A stretch of DNA of 36,128 bases from Clostridia bacterium (GTDB taxonomy: Bacteria; Bacillota; Clostridia; Oscillospirales; CAG-272), in contig JAFYPJ010000105.1 of NCBI GenBank assembly GCA_017547545.1, positions 1 to 36,128 on the forward strand. Reading direction: 5' to 3'. Positions within the stretch are counted from its first letter, which is position 1. The number at the start of each line of letters is the position of its first letter. A model generated the notes under the pieces. That model was not told where the DNA came from, ran no database searches, and saw nothing but the letters and a program-made list of their open reading frames with translations. The translations under genes and the position numbers were made by a program. This document shows, one piece after another, positions 1 through 7,077 of the stretch.

Positions 1-36
1 AACTATATGTTAAAGAAATTGCTTTGGTCTCGAATA

Positions 37-109
37 CCTTCCTCTGACGAGGAAGGTGGCGCCAACGCAAACTCAATAAAACATTCAGTTTACATGAGTT
101 TAAGTTGGC
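37..109. repeat. Two-hairpin intergenic repeat element (MITE-like or structured RNA)
   Basis: A perfect 8-bp hairpin (CCTTCCTC at 37-44, loop TGAC, GAGGAAGG at 49-56) is followed directly by a second, long hairpin. The second pairs GCCAAC (61-66) with GTTGGC (104-109) and AACTCA (70-75) with TGAGTT (95-100) around a 19-base loop. No open frame of interest covers it. The layout resembles the small palindromic elements scattered through Clostridia genomes; that comparison is from memory and was not searched. Confidence 0.5.
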
Positions 110-196
110 GACGGATAGAGAGATACATTGAACTTCATCTTGAGTAATAATATAATGATTAAAACAAACTTTCGAGCGAAGAAAAAATTATTGATT

Positions 197-532
197 TTAG
201 AGTTCAACAAGAATATATTTTTTTGAATATTTTATACATTCCTTTAAAACGAATTGAGTACCCTTGGATTTACCGTTCCAAAATATAATTATTAAATCTG
301 AATATAAAACTATTTCCGTATTCCTTTTTAAAGGTGCACCTCGTTTAAATCTTGAATAATCGGGCTTGAATATTTTAATAGGTATATTATTAGTGTTCGC
401 ATATTCTTCGGCACATCGGTCAACCCCTTTTGCACCACCGCTTACAATTTCACTTACTTCATTTGGTAATACGTTTTTTATTTGTTCATTTGTTAATTGG
501 CTATCTCTTGAACCCACTATTGCAACTTTCAT
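197..532 (-). CDS. YspA-like SLOG-family protein (DUF2493)
   Basis: This 111-residue protein has the features of the SLOG/Rossmann YspA (DUF2493) family, related to the nucleotide-binding fold of DprA and lysine decarboxylase-like proteins. The N-terminus reads VAIVGSRD (residues 3-10), followed by the family hallmark SGGAKGVDRCAEEYA near residues 31-45 and a KPDY..FKRGAPLKRN segment near 57-71. It is a stand-alone domain of normal size. The ATG is preceded by GGAGG with a six-base spacing. It is divergent from a small Xre regulator and shares the intervening inverted repeat, so the pair may be a small accessory module. Family members are thought to bind nucleotide-derived ligands; a specific role cannot be given here. 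Confidence 0.75.
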   Translation of the reverse strand: MKVAIVGSRDSQLTNEQIKNVLPNEVSEIVSGGAKGVDRCAEEYANTNNIPIKIFKPDYSRFKRGAPLKRNTEIVLYSDLIIIFWNGKSKGTQFVLKECIKYSKKYILVEL

Positions 533-545
533 AAATTACCTCCAA

Positions 546-593
546 TAGGCTATGTATAGACCAATAGTAGCACACATAGCCTACATTTTGCAA
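546..593. promoter_or_regulatory. Divergent promoter region with perfect 10-bp inverted repeat operator
   Basis: TAGGCTATGT (546-555) and ACATAGCCTA (574-583) form a perfect inverted repeat with an 18-base spacer. On the minus strand TTGCAA (588-593) and TACTAT (564-569) are 18 bases apart and fit a promoter for the SLOG gene. One half-site lies inside that spacer and the other just downstream of the -10. The neighbouring Xre protein is the obvious candidate binder. That assignment is inference. Confidence 0.55.
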
Positions 594-636
594 TAGTTTT
601 TTGTATCATTAAGTCATAAATTATCGGAGGGTGAGT

Positions 637-879
637 ATGGATACAATTACTGCGGTTAAAAACAGAATATTGCAATTATCCGGAGAACGAAATATTACAA
701 TAAATAAACTTGCGGATATTTGCGGCTTGCCTCCATCTTCTGTTAAGAATATTTTATACGGAAAAAGTCAAAATCCTAAACTTCTTACAATAAAAATAAT
801 ATGTGACGGACTTGGTATAACCTTGGCTGAATTTTTTGATACCGATGAATTTAACACCCTTGAACAAGAGATTAAATAA
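637..879 (+). CDS. Small Xre/Cro-family HTH regulator
   Basis: This protein of about 80 residues is almost entirely one Xre-type helix-turn-helix domain. It has the pattern I-x-x-L-x-x-x-x-x-I-T-I-N-K-L-A-D-I-C-G-L-P-P-S-S-V-K-N-I, followed by the terminal segment LLTIKIICDGLGITLAEFFD that is usual in these regulators. A GTG at 631 is in frame, but it touches the CGGAGG ribosome site (625-630). The ATG at 637 has a six-base spacing and is the better start. There is no effector domain, so it is probably a local DNA-binding repressor. It is divergent from the SLOG gene, with an inverted repeat between them, and is followed at once by a terminator, so it is monocistronic. Confidence 0.85.
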   Translation: MDTITAVKNRILQLSGERNITINKLADICGLPPSSVKNILYGKSQNPKLLTIKIICDGLGITLAEFFDTDEFNTLEQEIK

Positions 880-883
880 TAAG

Positions 884-909
884 AATCCTTCCGTTTGGAA
901 GGATTTTTT
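884..909 (+). terminator. Rho-independent terminator of the Xre gene
   Basis: A 9-bp perfect stem (AATCCTTCC at 884-892, GGAAGGATT at 897-905) with loop GTTT is followed by a T run. It starts five bases after the Xre stop codon. Confidence 0.9.
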
Positions 910-923
910 GATTAGGGAGAAAA

Positions 924-976
924 TTAACTTCGCTTCGGGCATTGTAATAACGATTATATCAAACACCACACCCGAT
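924..976. repeat. Imperfect 53-bp repeat, copy A
   Basis: This copy begins TTAACTT and contains TCGGGCATTG, ending with CCACACCCGAT. It is matched at both ends by copy B at 1072-1125. The ends TCGGG and CCCGA are complementary, so each copy can close as a hairpin. The two copies flank the terminator at 1033-1062. A separate 8-bp hairpin (TGAAGGGT at 986-993 and ACCCTTCA at 997-1004) lies between them. Confidence 0.5.
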
Positions 977-1032
977 ACGGATGGGTGAAGGGTGAAACCC
1001 TTCAAACTACAATTTATTTTAAACTTTGGTAT

Positions 1033-1062
1033 TAAAAAAGCGAGTGGGAAAACCACTCGCTT
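1033..1062 (-). terminator. Terminator of the minus-strand sugar-acid operon
   Basis: An 11-bp perfect stem (AAAGCGAGTGG at 1036-1046 and CCACTCGCTTT at 1052-1062) is flanked on the left by an A run. Read on the minus strand this is a stem followed by six T residues. It lies about 85 bases downstream of the kinase stop codon and closes the operon that begins with dusB. Confidence 0.85.
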
Positions 1063-1071
1063 TAAAACATA

Positions 1072-1125
1072 TTTAACTTTACCTCGGGCATTGAAAAAAC
1101 AATTGTTGTAAGCTCCACACCCGAT
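1072..1125. repeat. Imperfect 54-bp repeat, copy B
   Basis: This is the partner of copy A at 924-976. It shares TTAACTT near the start, CTCGGGCATTG-like sequence (TTCGGGCATTG in copy A), and the end CCACACCCGAT. The middle differs and contains the palindrome AACAATTGTT. It runs directly into the palindromic repeat at 1122-1151. Confidence 0.5.
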
Positions 1126-1151
1126 TATAGCTGCGGCAACTTGCCGCTTAT
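1122..1151. repeat. 30-bp palindromic repeat overlapping the kinase stop codon, copy 1
   Basis: This 30-base segment matches 2344-2373 at 28 of 30 positions. Its core GCGGCAACTTGCCGC (1133-1147) is a perfect 7-bp inverted repeat around one base. In both copies the minus-strand gene ends on the TAA contained in the repeat (TTA at 1148-1150 here). There is no T run, so it is not a plain terminator. Confidence 0.7.
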
Positions 1152-2224
1152 CTCTTAACTCTTGCGTTACCGCCCCAAACGCTCCAAACCTGTTCTTCGT
1201 CCATGGGCTGAGCGTAGTCGGTAAGGAATGTAGTAGCAAGTGCGCCGGTTGCCCAAGCAAACTGGATCCACTTTTCGGATTCCCAACCCTTGAGGATAGA
1301 GTAGAGAAGACCGCCAACGAAGCCGTCGCCGCCGCCGATTCTGTCAAGAACGGTGATATCGCGGGGTTCAACAACCTGCCATTCATCGCCTGCGAGCATA
1401 ATAGCGCCCCAGAGGTGGTGGTTAACGTTTACAACCTGACGCAGAGTTGTAGCAAATACCTTTGCATTGGGGAATGCTTTCTTAACATTTTCAATCATAC
1501 CCTTGAAGCCGTCGATCTTGGATGCAATATCCTTACCGCCTGCTTCAGGACCCTGAATGCCGAGGCAAAGCTGGAAATCTTCTTCGTTACCGATAAGAAT
1601 ATCGGAAACAGAAGCGATCTCTGTGAAAATGTCATGAAGCTCTTTTTCTCTGCCTTCCCAGAAGGAAGCGCGGTGATTCAAGTCAAAGGAAATGAGAGTT
1701 CCGTATTTCTTGGCAGCTCTTGCAAGCTCAAGGCAGAACTCGCTTGTTTCGTGGGAAAGTGCGCCGATAAGACCGGAAAGATGAAGGATTCCAACACCCT
1801 CTTCGCCAAAAATTCTTTCAAGATCGAAGTCCTTGATATTAAGGGTACGGCCAACCTCTCCTGCGCGGTCATTACAAACACGAGGGCCGCGTGCGCCGTA
1901 GCCGCTGTCTGCAATATTGAACTGATGACGGTAACCCCAGGGGCCGCCTTGAGGAACTTCAACACCTTCATAGTCCATACCTCTTGAGCGAAGGTCGCGC
2001 TTGATGAATTCTGCGATGGGGCTGTCCTTAACAAAGGTTGTAAGAACCTTTGTAGGAAGACCGAGGTATGCGGAAATGCTTGCAACATTTGTTTCAGCAG
2101 ATGTTGCCTGCATCATAAACATATTGCCGGAAGCAACGGGCTGACCGTTGGGGGGGCATATTCTTACACCCATACTTGTGGGAACCACAAGGGCATATTT
2201 GCAATTTTCTTTTATCTTTAACAT
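1148..2224 (-). CDS. PfkB-family sugar / sugar-acid kinase (KDG kinase-like)
   Basis: This 358-residue protein belongs to the ribokinase/PfkB family, which phosphorylates sugars, sugar acids or nucleosides with ATP. The C-terminal signature reads VLDRIGGGDGFVGGLLYSI, with D293 and the catalytic-type D299 in the place of the usual DTxGAGD. FDLNHRASFW in the middle is typical of the 2-keto-3-deoxygluconate kinase-like branch (D-x-N-x-R). An AAGGAG site sits nine bases before the ATG. It is the last gene of the minus-strand operon, 145 bases after 6-phosphogluconate dehydrogenase. The neighbours point to a sugar-acid substrate (gluconate, ketogluconate or 2-keto-3-deoxygluconate), but the sequence alone does not settle it. 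A fructo- or ribokinase role is less likely. Confidence 0.8.
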   Translation of the reverse strand: MLKIKENCKYALVVPTSMGVRICPPNGQPVASGNMFMMQATSAETNVASISAYLGLPTKVLTTFVKDSPIAEFIKRDLRSRGMDYEGVEVPQGGPWGYRHQFNIADSGYGARGPRVCNDRAGEVGRTLNIKDFDLERIFGEEGVGILHLSGLIGALSHETSEFCLELARAAKKYGTLISFDLNHRASFWEGREKELHDIFTEIASVSDILIGNEEDFQLCLGIQGPEAGGKDIASKIDGFKGMIENVKKAFPNAKVFATTLRQVVNVNHHLWGAIMLAGDEWQVVEPRDITVLDRIGGGDGFVGGLLYSILKGWESEKWIQFAWATGALATTFLTDYAQPMDEEQVWSVWGGNARVKR

Positions 2225-2240
2225 GATTTATTGCTCCTTA

Positions 2241-2265
2241 GTGAATAGTGAAGAGTGAATAGTGA
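2241..2265. repeat. Short tandem repeat, 14-bp period
   Basis: GTGAATAGTGA occurs at 2241-2251 and again at 2255-2265, just upstream of the kinase ribosome site. It is a small direct repeat inside the gnd-kinase spacer, with no clear function. Confidence 0.6.
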
Positions 2266-2343
2266 TAATTGTGGATGAATTTCATACTGAATCAGTTGCT
2301 GTAATTCGGGCAGTTAAGGTTGAGTTTTCGCTATCTTCATGCT

Positions 2344-2373
2344 CGATTACGGCTGCGGCAACTTGCCGCTTAT
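2344..2373. repeat. 30-bp palindromic repeat overlapping the gnd stop codon, copy 2
   Basis: This is the second copy of the repeat at 1122-1151 (28/30 identical), with the same palindrome at 2355-2369. The TTA at 2370-2372 is the gnd TAA stop on the minus strand. Confidence 0.7.
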
Positions 2374-3821
2374 GCGTTATAAATGGTAGCGGAGGTATTG
2401 CCGCCCATACCTGTCCAGTTGGTGTGGAAGAACTTTCCGCGAGGGTTATCAGTTCTTTCATAAGTATGAGCACCGAAGTAGTCTCTCTGAGCCTGAAGGA
2501 GGTTTGCGGGAAGTCTTGCGCTGCGGTAACCGTCATAATATGTAAGGGCAGTTGCCATAGCAGGTGCGGGAATACCGTTGGTAAGAGTAGCAGCACAAAC
2601 TCTTCTCCAGCCTGCCTGTGCATTGTCGATGATACCCTTGAAATAGGGATCGAGAAGGAGATTTGTAAGATCGGGGTTGTTATCAAAGGCTTCCTTTATC
2701 TTGCCAAGGAATACACTTCTGATAATACAGCCGCCGCGCCACATAAGAGCGATACCGCCGTAGTTAAGATTCCAGCCGTAGGTCTTTGCAGCAGTTCTCA
2801 TAAGAGCATAACCCTGAGCATAGGAAATGATCTTGGATGCATAAAGTGCGGATTTGATATCATTGATAAATGCTTCGCGGTCACCTTCAAACTTGGGTTC
2901 GGGACCTGTAAGTATCTTTGAAGCTTCAACTCTTTCTTCCTTAATAGCGGAAAGGCAGCGGGAATAAACAGCTTCACCGATAAGTGTAAGCGGTACACCT
3001 TCGTCAAGGGAAGCAATTGCGGTCCACTTACCTGTACCCTTCTGGCCTGCGGTATCAAGGATCTTTTCAACAATGGGTTCACCGTCTTCATCCTTATATG
3101 CAAGAATATCACGGGTAATTTCAATAAGGTAGCTGTCAAGCTCCTCTGTATTCCACTTAGCAAATACTTCATGCATTTCGTCGCAGGTCATACCAAGGTA
3201 ATTCTTCATTATCTGGTATGCTTCACAGATAAGCTCCATATCACCGTATTCAATACCGTTATGAACCATCTTTACAAAATGACCTGCACCGTTTTCACCA
3301 ACCCAGTCACAGCAGGGAGTGCCGTCCTCTACCTTAGCGCAGATAGCCTGGAAGATAGGCTTAACATAAGGCCATGCAGCTACAGAACCGCCGGGCATCA
3401 TGCTGGGGCCGTTCAATGCACCCTCTTCACCGCCGGAAACTCCTGTGCCGATGTAAAGAAGTCCCTTGGATTCAACATATTCGGTTCTTCTCATTGTGTC
3501 GGGGAAATGGGAGTTACCGCCATCAATAATGATATCGCCTTCTTCAAGAAGGGGAATAAGGGTGTCTATCATAGCATCAACAGCTCCGCCCGCCTTGATC
3601 ATCATCATAACCTTACGGGGCTTTTCAAGAGAAGCAACAAGCTCTTCAAGAGTGTATGTGCCAACTATATTTTTGCCGGCAGCTCTGCCTTCAACAAAGT
3701 TTTTAACCTTTTCTGTGGTTCTGTTGTAAACTGATACGGTAAAGCCCTTGCTTTCCATATTCATTACAAGATTTTCGCCCATTACGGCAAGGCCTATAAG
3801 ACCGATATCGGATTTTTTCAT
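2370..3821 (-). CDS. gnd: 6-phosphogluconate dehydrogenase (decarboxylating)
   Basis: This enzyme oxidises and decarboxylates 6-phosphogluconate to ribulose 5-phosphate with NAD(P)+ in the oxidative pentose phosphate pathway. The 483 residues match the long dimeric class. The N-terminal Rossmann segment reads DIGLIGLAVMGENLVMNM (residues 4-21). IIDGGNSHF and GTGVSGGEEGALNGPSMMPG follow, then HFVKMVHNGIEYGDME with the catalytic lysine near residue 184. The C-terminal all-alpha domain includes WRGGCIIRS, the substrate-binding tail YFGAHTYERTD, and a terminal GG. The stop codon of the PHP gene upstream lies two bases from this ATG, and the AAGGAG ribosome site falls inside the last codons of that gene, so translation is probably coupled. 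It sits in an operon with a LarA-like enzyme and a PfkB kinase. Confidence 0.96.
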   Translation of the reverse strand: MKKSDIGLIGLAVMGENLVMNMESKGFTVSVYNRTTEKVKNFVEGRAAGKNIVGTYTLEELVASLEKPRKVMMMIKAGGAVDAMIDTLIPLLEEGDIIIDGGNSHFPDTMRRTEYVESKGLLYIGTGVSGGEEGALNGPSMMPGGSVAAWPYVKPIFQAICAKVEDGTPCCDWVGENGAGHFVKMVHNGIEYGDMELICEAYQIMKNYLGMTCDEMHEVFAKWNTEELDSYLIEITRDILAYKDEDGEPIVEKILDTAGQKGTGKWTAIASLDEGVPLTLIGEAVYSRCLSAIKEERVEASKILTGPEPKFEGDREAFINDIKSALYASKIISYAQGYALMRTAAKTYGWNLNYGGIALMWRGGCIIRSVFLGKIKEAFDNNPDLTNLLLDPYFKGIIDNAQAGWRRVCAATLTNGIPAPAMATALTYYDGYRSARLPANLLQAQRDYFGAHTYERTDNPRGKFFHTNWTGMGGNTSATIYNA

Positions 3822-3823
3822 TT

Positions 3824-4663
3824 TTATATCTCCTTGTGTTTTATTTTCATATTTTTCAGAACAGAATCGGGAATTTCCATATTGCCCAAGCCTCTGCCTA
3901 TAGAAATGTGAGGCTTGAATGCACCGTGGAAATCGGTACCGCCCGATATTATAAGTCCAAGCTCATCAGCCAACTGCTGATACTGATTCTGCATTTCGGG
4001 TGTATATTCTGTATAATAGCCTTCAATACCGCAAAGTCCCTTTGCCTTTAAACGGATAAGGAAAGACTTTAATTCATCATAAGGCTTACGGGTTAAGTGA
4101 AGATGTGCCACAAATGCCATACCGCCTGCCTGATTTATCAGCTCAACGCATTCTTCATCGGTCAAGGCTTGCCTGCCCGAATATGCAGGTCTGCCGTTGG
4201 CAAGATATTTGTCAAAGGCCTCCTTTACACTTTCTACATAACCCTTTTTAACCATGAGCTTTGCAAAATGAGCTCTGCAAAGCACATCGGTTTCTGCCAG
4301 CTCCTCAACCTCATGCATGGTAACATCAAATCCAAGTTGGCGGAGCTTTTCACAAATTTCTTCTTCGCGTTCTATACGAACCTGACGGACATATTTGAGC
4401 TTTTCAAGAAGAAGCTCATTTTCTATATCTATAAAATAACCTAAAATATGAGTTTCGGTATCCGATTCAGCGGAAAGCTCGATTGCGGGAATAACCTCAA
4501 TACCTCTTTTCTTTCCTTCCTCCAGCGCCTGCGCAACGCCGCTGAGGCTATCATGGTCCGAGAGTGCCAATGCACTGAGACCGCTTGCCTTTGCATGAGC
4601 TACAAGCTCGGCGGGAGTCATAGAACCGTCCGAATATATTGAATGTGTGTGAAGATCTATCAT
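3824..4663 (-). CDS. PHP-domain phosphoesterase (RNase AM / nucleoside bisphosphatase-like)
   Basis: This 279-residue protein is a PHP-family metal-dependent phosphoesterase. Metal ligands are visible in the standard order: H5 and H7 in DLHTHS, D12, the SDHD motif near residues 43-46, the glutamate in IPAIELSA, FVAHLHL, and GTDFHG near the C-terminus. Its length and motifs fit the TrpH/YciV group (5'-3' RNase AM, 3',5'-nucleoside bisphosphate phosphatase). The frame opens further upstream at 4690, but that start has no ribosome site. The ATG at 4663 has GAGG five bases before it and begins directly with the PHP motif. It starts seven bases after the LarA-like gene and its end overlaps the gnd ribosome site, so it is firmly inside the operon. 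The link to sugar-acid metabolism is unclear. Confidence 0.85.
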   Translation of the reverse strand: MIDLHTHSIYSDGSMTPAELVAHAKASGLSALALSDHDSLSGVAQALEEGKKRGIEVIPAIELSAESDTETHILGYFIDIENELLLEKLKYVRQVRIEREEEICEKLRQLGFDVTMHEVEELAETDVLCRAHFAKLMVKKGYVESVKEAFDKYLANGRPAYSGRQALTDEECVELINQAGGMAFVAHLHLTRKPYDELKSFLIRLKAKGLCGIEGYYTEYTPEMQNQYQQLADELGLIISGGTDFHGAFKPHISIGRGLGNMEIPDSVLKNMKIKHKEI

Positions 4664-4670
4664 AGCTACC

Positions 4671-5912
4671 TCACAGAGTCCAGAGCCCAAGGGCAGGATT
4701 GCTTATGTAGAATATTTCTTCACCGTCAATAGTATGGAAACCGTCGGTAAGAGTGGCGGGATCGTATTTCTTTACTATCTCATCATAAGGAATATACTTG
4801 AAGTTCACTCCCTCAATTTCTTCCTTGCCTATCTCTTTTGTACAGTAGGTGATAGAGAAGCGACCGTCGCTTGAGCCGTGAATGAGATGTGCTGCAACAG
4901 AAAGATTTTTCTTTAAGTCATCATTTTCTTTTACAAGCTCCAGAACTCTTTCTCTGCCAACATAACCGTATTTACGGATAAGGCGGTCATTTTCATCATC
5001 CTCACCGAACTTTTTGACCGCAGGAGCAAGAATTATAAGCTCGCCGCCGTCTGCAATTGCCATACGGGTACGGTAAACGGCCTTGTTTCCAAGCCATGTG
5101 CTCTTGAATTCACGGGGATCAAGGTTAACAACAACCTTTTTAAGGGGCTTATCCATCCTGTTAAGGTTTGTGTCCTGGCTGTTCTTGACCGCCATTTCAA
5201 AAAGCTCACGCTTTCTTCCTATATAAAGACCGTGAATAAAGGTGTCATCTCCCTTGTTTGTGGTAACGGTAAGAACATACATAAGAGGAACTTCGCAAAG
5301 AAAGTTTTCTTCCGCATAATCAAACACCTTTCTTACGGGAGAAAAGTCCTTACCCATAATGCGCTCCATTCCGTAGAATGCACCAAGCATATGAGATGAA
5401 TTTATCATACTTGAACCGCCGCAGCCAACGAATATATTCTTTGAATAGTTAGCCATACCTACAACCTCATGGGGAACAACCTGACCTGCGGAGATGATAA
5501 GGTCATATTTTTTATCCATAATGCGGTAGTTTACTTCAACATCGATCTTGTCGGTAACAAGTCCGTCTGAAACCTCGGATACGAATTCGCAAGGAACCTC
5601 GCCCAATTTAACAACATCCTTCTTCCAGTTATGAACAAGGATCTTCTCAAAGGGAACAGCCTTGCCGAAAAAGGCTTCACACTCTTCCTTTGTCATAGGC
5701 TCATGCGTGCCCAATGCCGGCATGATATCGATCTCACTTTTGTCCTTTAAAAGATCGTAATAGATCTCGGTTATCTTACCTGCACCCGAATACATACGGG
5801 TATAATCCGGGGGTAATATAAGAACATGATCAACCTTTTTTCCTTCAAGCGATTTTGCCAAAGCTTCTCTGAGCTCGGCATCGCTCATTCCTGTTTTACT
5901 TTCGTAATACAT
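4671..5912 (-). CDS. LarA-superfamily nickel-pincer racemase/epimerase homologue
   Basis: This 413-residue protein of the LarA/DUF2088 superfamily resembles nickel-dependent 2-hydroxyacid racemases and epimerases. The DYTR motif (residues 36-39) corresponds to the DxTR motif of lactate racemase, and ALGTHEPMT holds H70. H148 (in VVPHEVVG), K158 and H174 have the same spacing as LarA H174, K184 and H200 as I recall them. Those are a catalytic histidine, the lysine that carries the pyridinium-thioamide nickel pincer, and a nickel ligand. So the cofactor site looks intact although the usual SGGRK-type loop is replaced by NYSKN. The context (6-phosphogluconate dehydrogenase, sugar-acid kinase) suggests an aldonate such as gluconate/mannonate rather than lactate. 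The cofactor genes larB, larC and larE are not in this window. An AAGGAAA ribosome site lies five bases before the ATG. Confidence 0.8.
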   Translation of the reverse strand: MYYESKTGMSDAELREALAKSLEGKKVDHVLILPPDYTRMYSGAGKITEIYYDLLKDKSEIDIMPALGTHEPMTKEECEAFFGKAVPFEKILVHNWKKDVVKLGEVPCEFVSEVSDGLVTDKIDVEVNYRIMDKKYDLIISAGQVVPHEVVGMANYSKNIFVGCGGSSMINSSHMLGAFYGMERIMGKDFSPVRKVFDYAEENFLCEVPLMYVLTVTTNKGDDTFIHGLYIGRKRELFEMAVKNSQDTNLNRMDKPLKKVVVNLDPREFKSTWLGNKAVYRTRMAIADGGELIILAPAVKKFGEDDENDRLIRKYGYVGRERVLELVKENDDLKKNLSVAAHLIHGSSDGRFSITYCTKEIGKEEIEGVNFKYIPYDEIVKKYDPATLTDGFHTIDGEEIFYISNPALGLWTL

Positions 5913-5955
5913 AATCTTTCCTTTTATAATATAATCAAAATTAACTTATATTTTA

Positions 5956-6942
5956 TCATAAGCCTTCTGCTATGTCAACATTATTATCGGCTATTTTGTT
6001 AAGAATTTCGCACACTTCGGTAAAGGTTTCGGCACGGTTTATCTCAACCCTGCTTGCCGCAGCTCCCCGTAACCCCTTTATGAACCATGCAAGCTGTGTT
6101 CTTGCCTCCCGTATTCCCGTATATTCGCCCTTGTCCGCTATCATCATGTAAAGATATTTTTTTGCCATGTCAATTCGTTCAAACAGGGTAGGAGGGGTGT
6201 ATTCATTACCTTCAAGAGCGCAAAGAATTTCTTTGAATATCCAGGGATTACCGTAAACGCCGCGTGCAGGCATAACACCGTCACATCCGGTATATTCATA
6301 CATTCTGAGGGCATCCTCGGCTGTATAAATATCTCCGTTTCCGATTACGGGGACCGAGAGCGCATTTTTTACATTTTTAATAATGTCAAGGTCAACTGTA
6401 CCGGGGGTATACATCTGGGATTTTGTTCTTCCGTGAACTGCTATTGCCGATGCGCCCGATTTTTCCATCAAAAGAGCAAAATCTACCGCATTTTTGCTCT
6501 GTTCGTCCCATCCTGCGCGTATTTTTACCGTAACCGGGATGTCCGTGGCGGAGCATACGGCTTTTACTATCTCGCTTGCAAGACCGGGAGAACGCATAAG
6601 AGAAGAGCCTTCACCGTTGGAGGTGATCTTCTTTACGGGACAGCCCATGTTTATATCAATGGCAACGGGCGAAAACTTGTCTGCAAGCTTTTTTGCCGAT
6701 TCAGCCATTATATCAGGCTCATGACCGAATATCTGTATTGCGCATGGCGTACAGCTTTCATCAAATTTTGCAAGAGTTTCGGTTTTTTCGTCACCAAAGT
6801 GGATAGCCTTTGCCGAAAGCATCTCCGTTACACTCATTTCACACCCAAAGCCGTGACAGAGTGTACGCATTGTGTAATCACTTACCCCCGCCATCGGGGC
6901 GAGAATAAGTCCGTGTTTTAAATTTGTGTTTCCTATTTTCAT
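5956..6942 (-). CDS. dusB: tRNA-dihydrouridine synthase (DusB-like)
   Basis: This FMN- and NADPH-dependent enzyme reduces uridine to dihydrouridine in the D-loop of tRNA. It has 328 residues, the normal size. LAPMAGVSDYTMR lies near residues 14-26, followed by the catalytic-cysteine motif NMGCPVKKI with C101. TVKIRAGWD, AIAVHGRTKSQMY and PVIGNGDI carry the FMN-barrel residues, and GVMPARGVYGNPWIF resembles the usual GVMIARGA segment. The ATG has GGAG seven bases upstream. The gene has its own consensus promoter and is the first gene of the minus-strand run; only 43 bases separate it from the LarA-like gene, so read-through is likely. Dus genes are often at the head of unrelated operons, so this need not mean a shared pathway. 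Confidence 0.93.
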   Translation of the reverse strand: MKIGNTNLKHGLILAPMAGVSDYTMRTLCHGFGCEMSVTEMLSAKAIHFGDEKTETLAKFDESCTPCAIQIFGHEPDIMAESAKKLADKFSPVAIDINMGCPVKKITSNGEGSSLMRSPGLASEIVKAVCSATDIPVTVKIRAGWDEQSKNAVDFALLMEKSGASAIAVHGRTKSQMYTPGTVDLDIIKNVKNALSVPVIGNGDIYTAEDALRMYEYTGCDGVMPARGVYGNPWIFKEILCALEGNEYTPPTLFERIDMAKKYLYMMIADKGEYTGIREARTQLAWFIKGLRGAAASRVEINRAETFTEVCEILNKIADNNVDIAEGL

Positions 6943-6968
6943 AAACGCTCCAAGATGTTATTGGTAAT

Positions 6969-6997
6969 AGTATATAATAATATGTACGATTTTTCAA
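6969..6997 (-). promoter_or_regulatory. Sigma-A-type promoter for dusB and the downstream operon
   Basis: On the minus strand TTGAAA (6992-6997) and TATACT (6969-6974) are exactly 17 bases apart. The -10 is about 27 bases upstream of the dusB ATG. No other equally good promoter was seen within the five-gene run. Confidence 0.7.
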
Positions 6998-7077
6998 GTG
7001 AATCGGGGGAAATTATAGTATAATTTTGGTCAAAATCACTTTAATTAGCTAAAATCTCACTTTTTTATGAATTTTTA

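Noticed and set aside
754-1386. Minus-strand open frame of about 210 codons at the end of the kinase gene
   Set aside because: It overlaps the Xre gene, both terminators, the repeats and the kinase end in another frame, and has no start signal.
4664-4690. Longer start for the PHP protein at 4690
   Set aside because: It overlaps the LarA-like coding end and lacks a ribosome site. The ATG at 4663 has GAGG five bases upstream and starts with the PHP motif.
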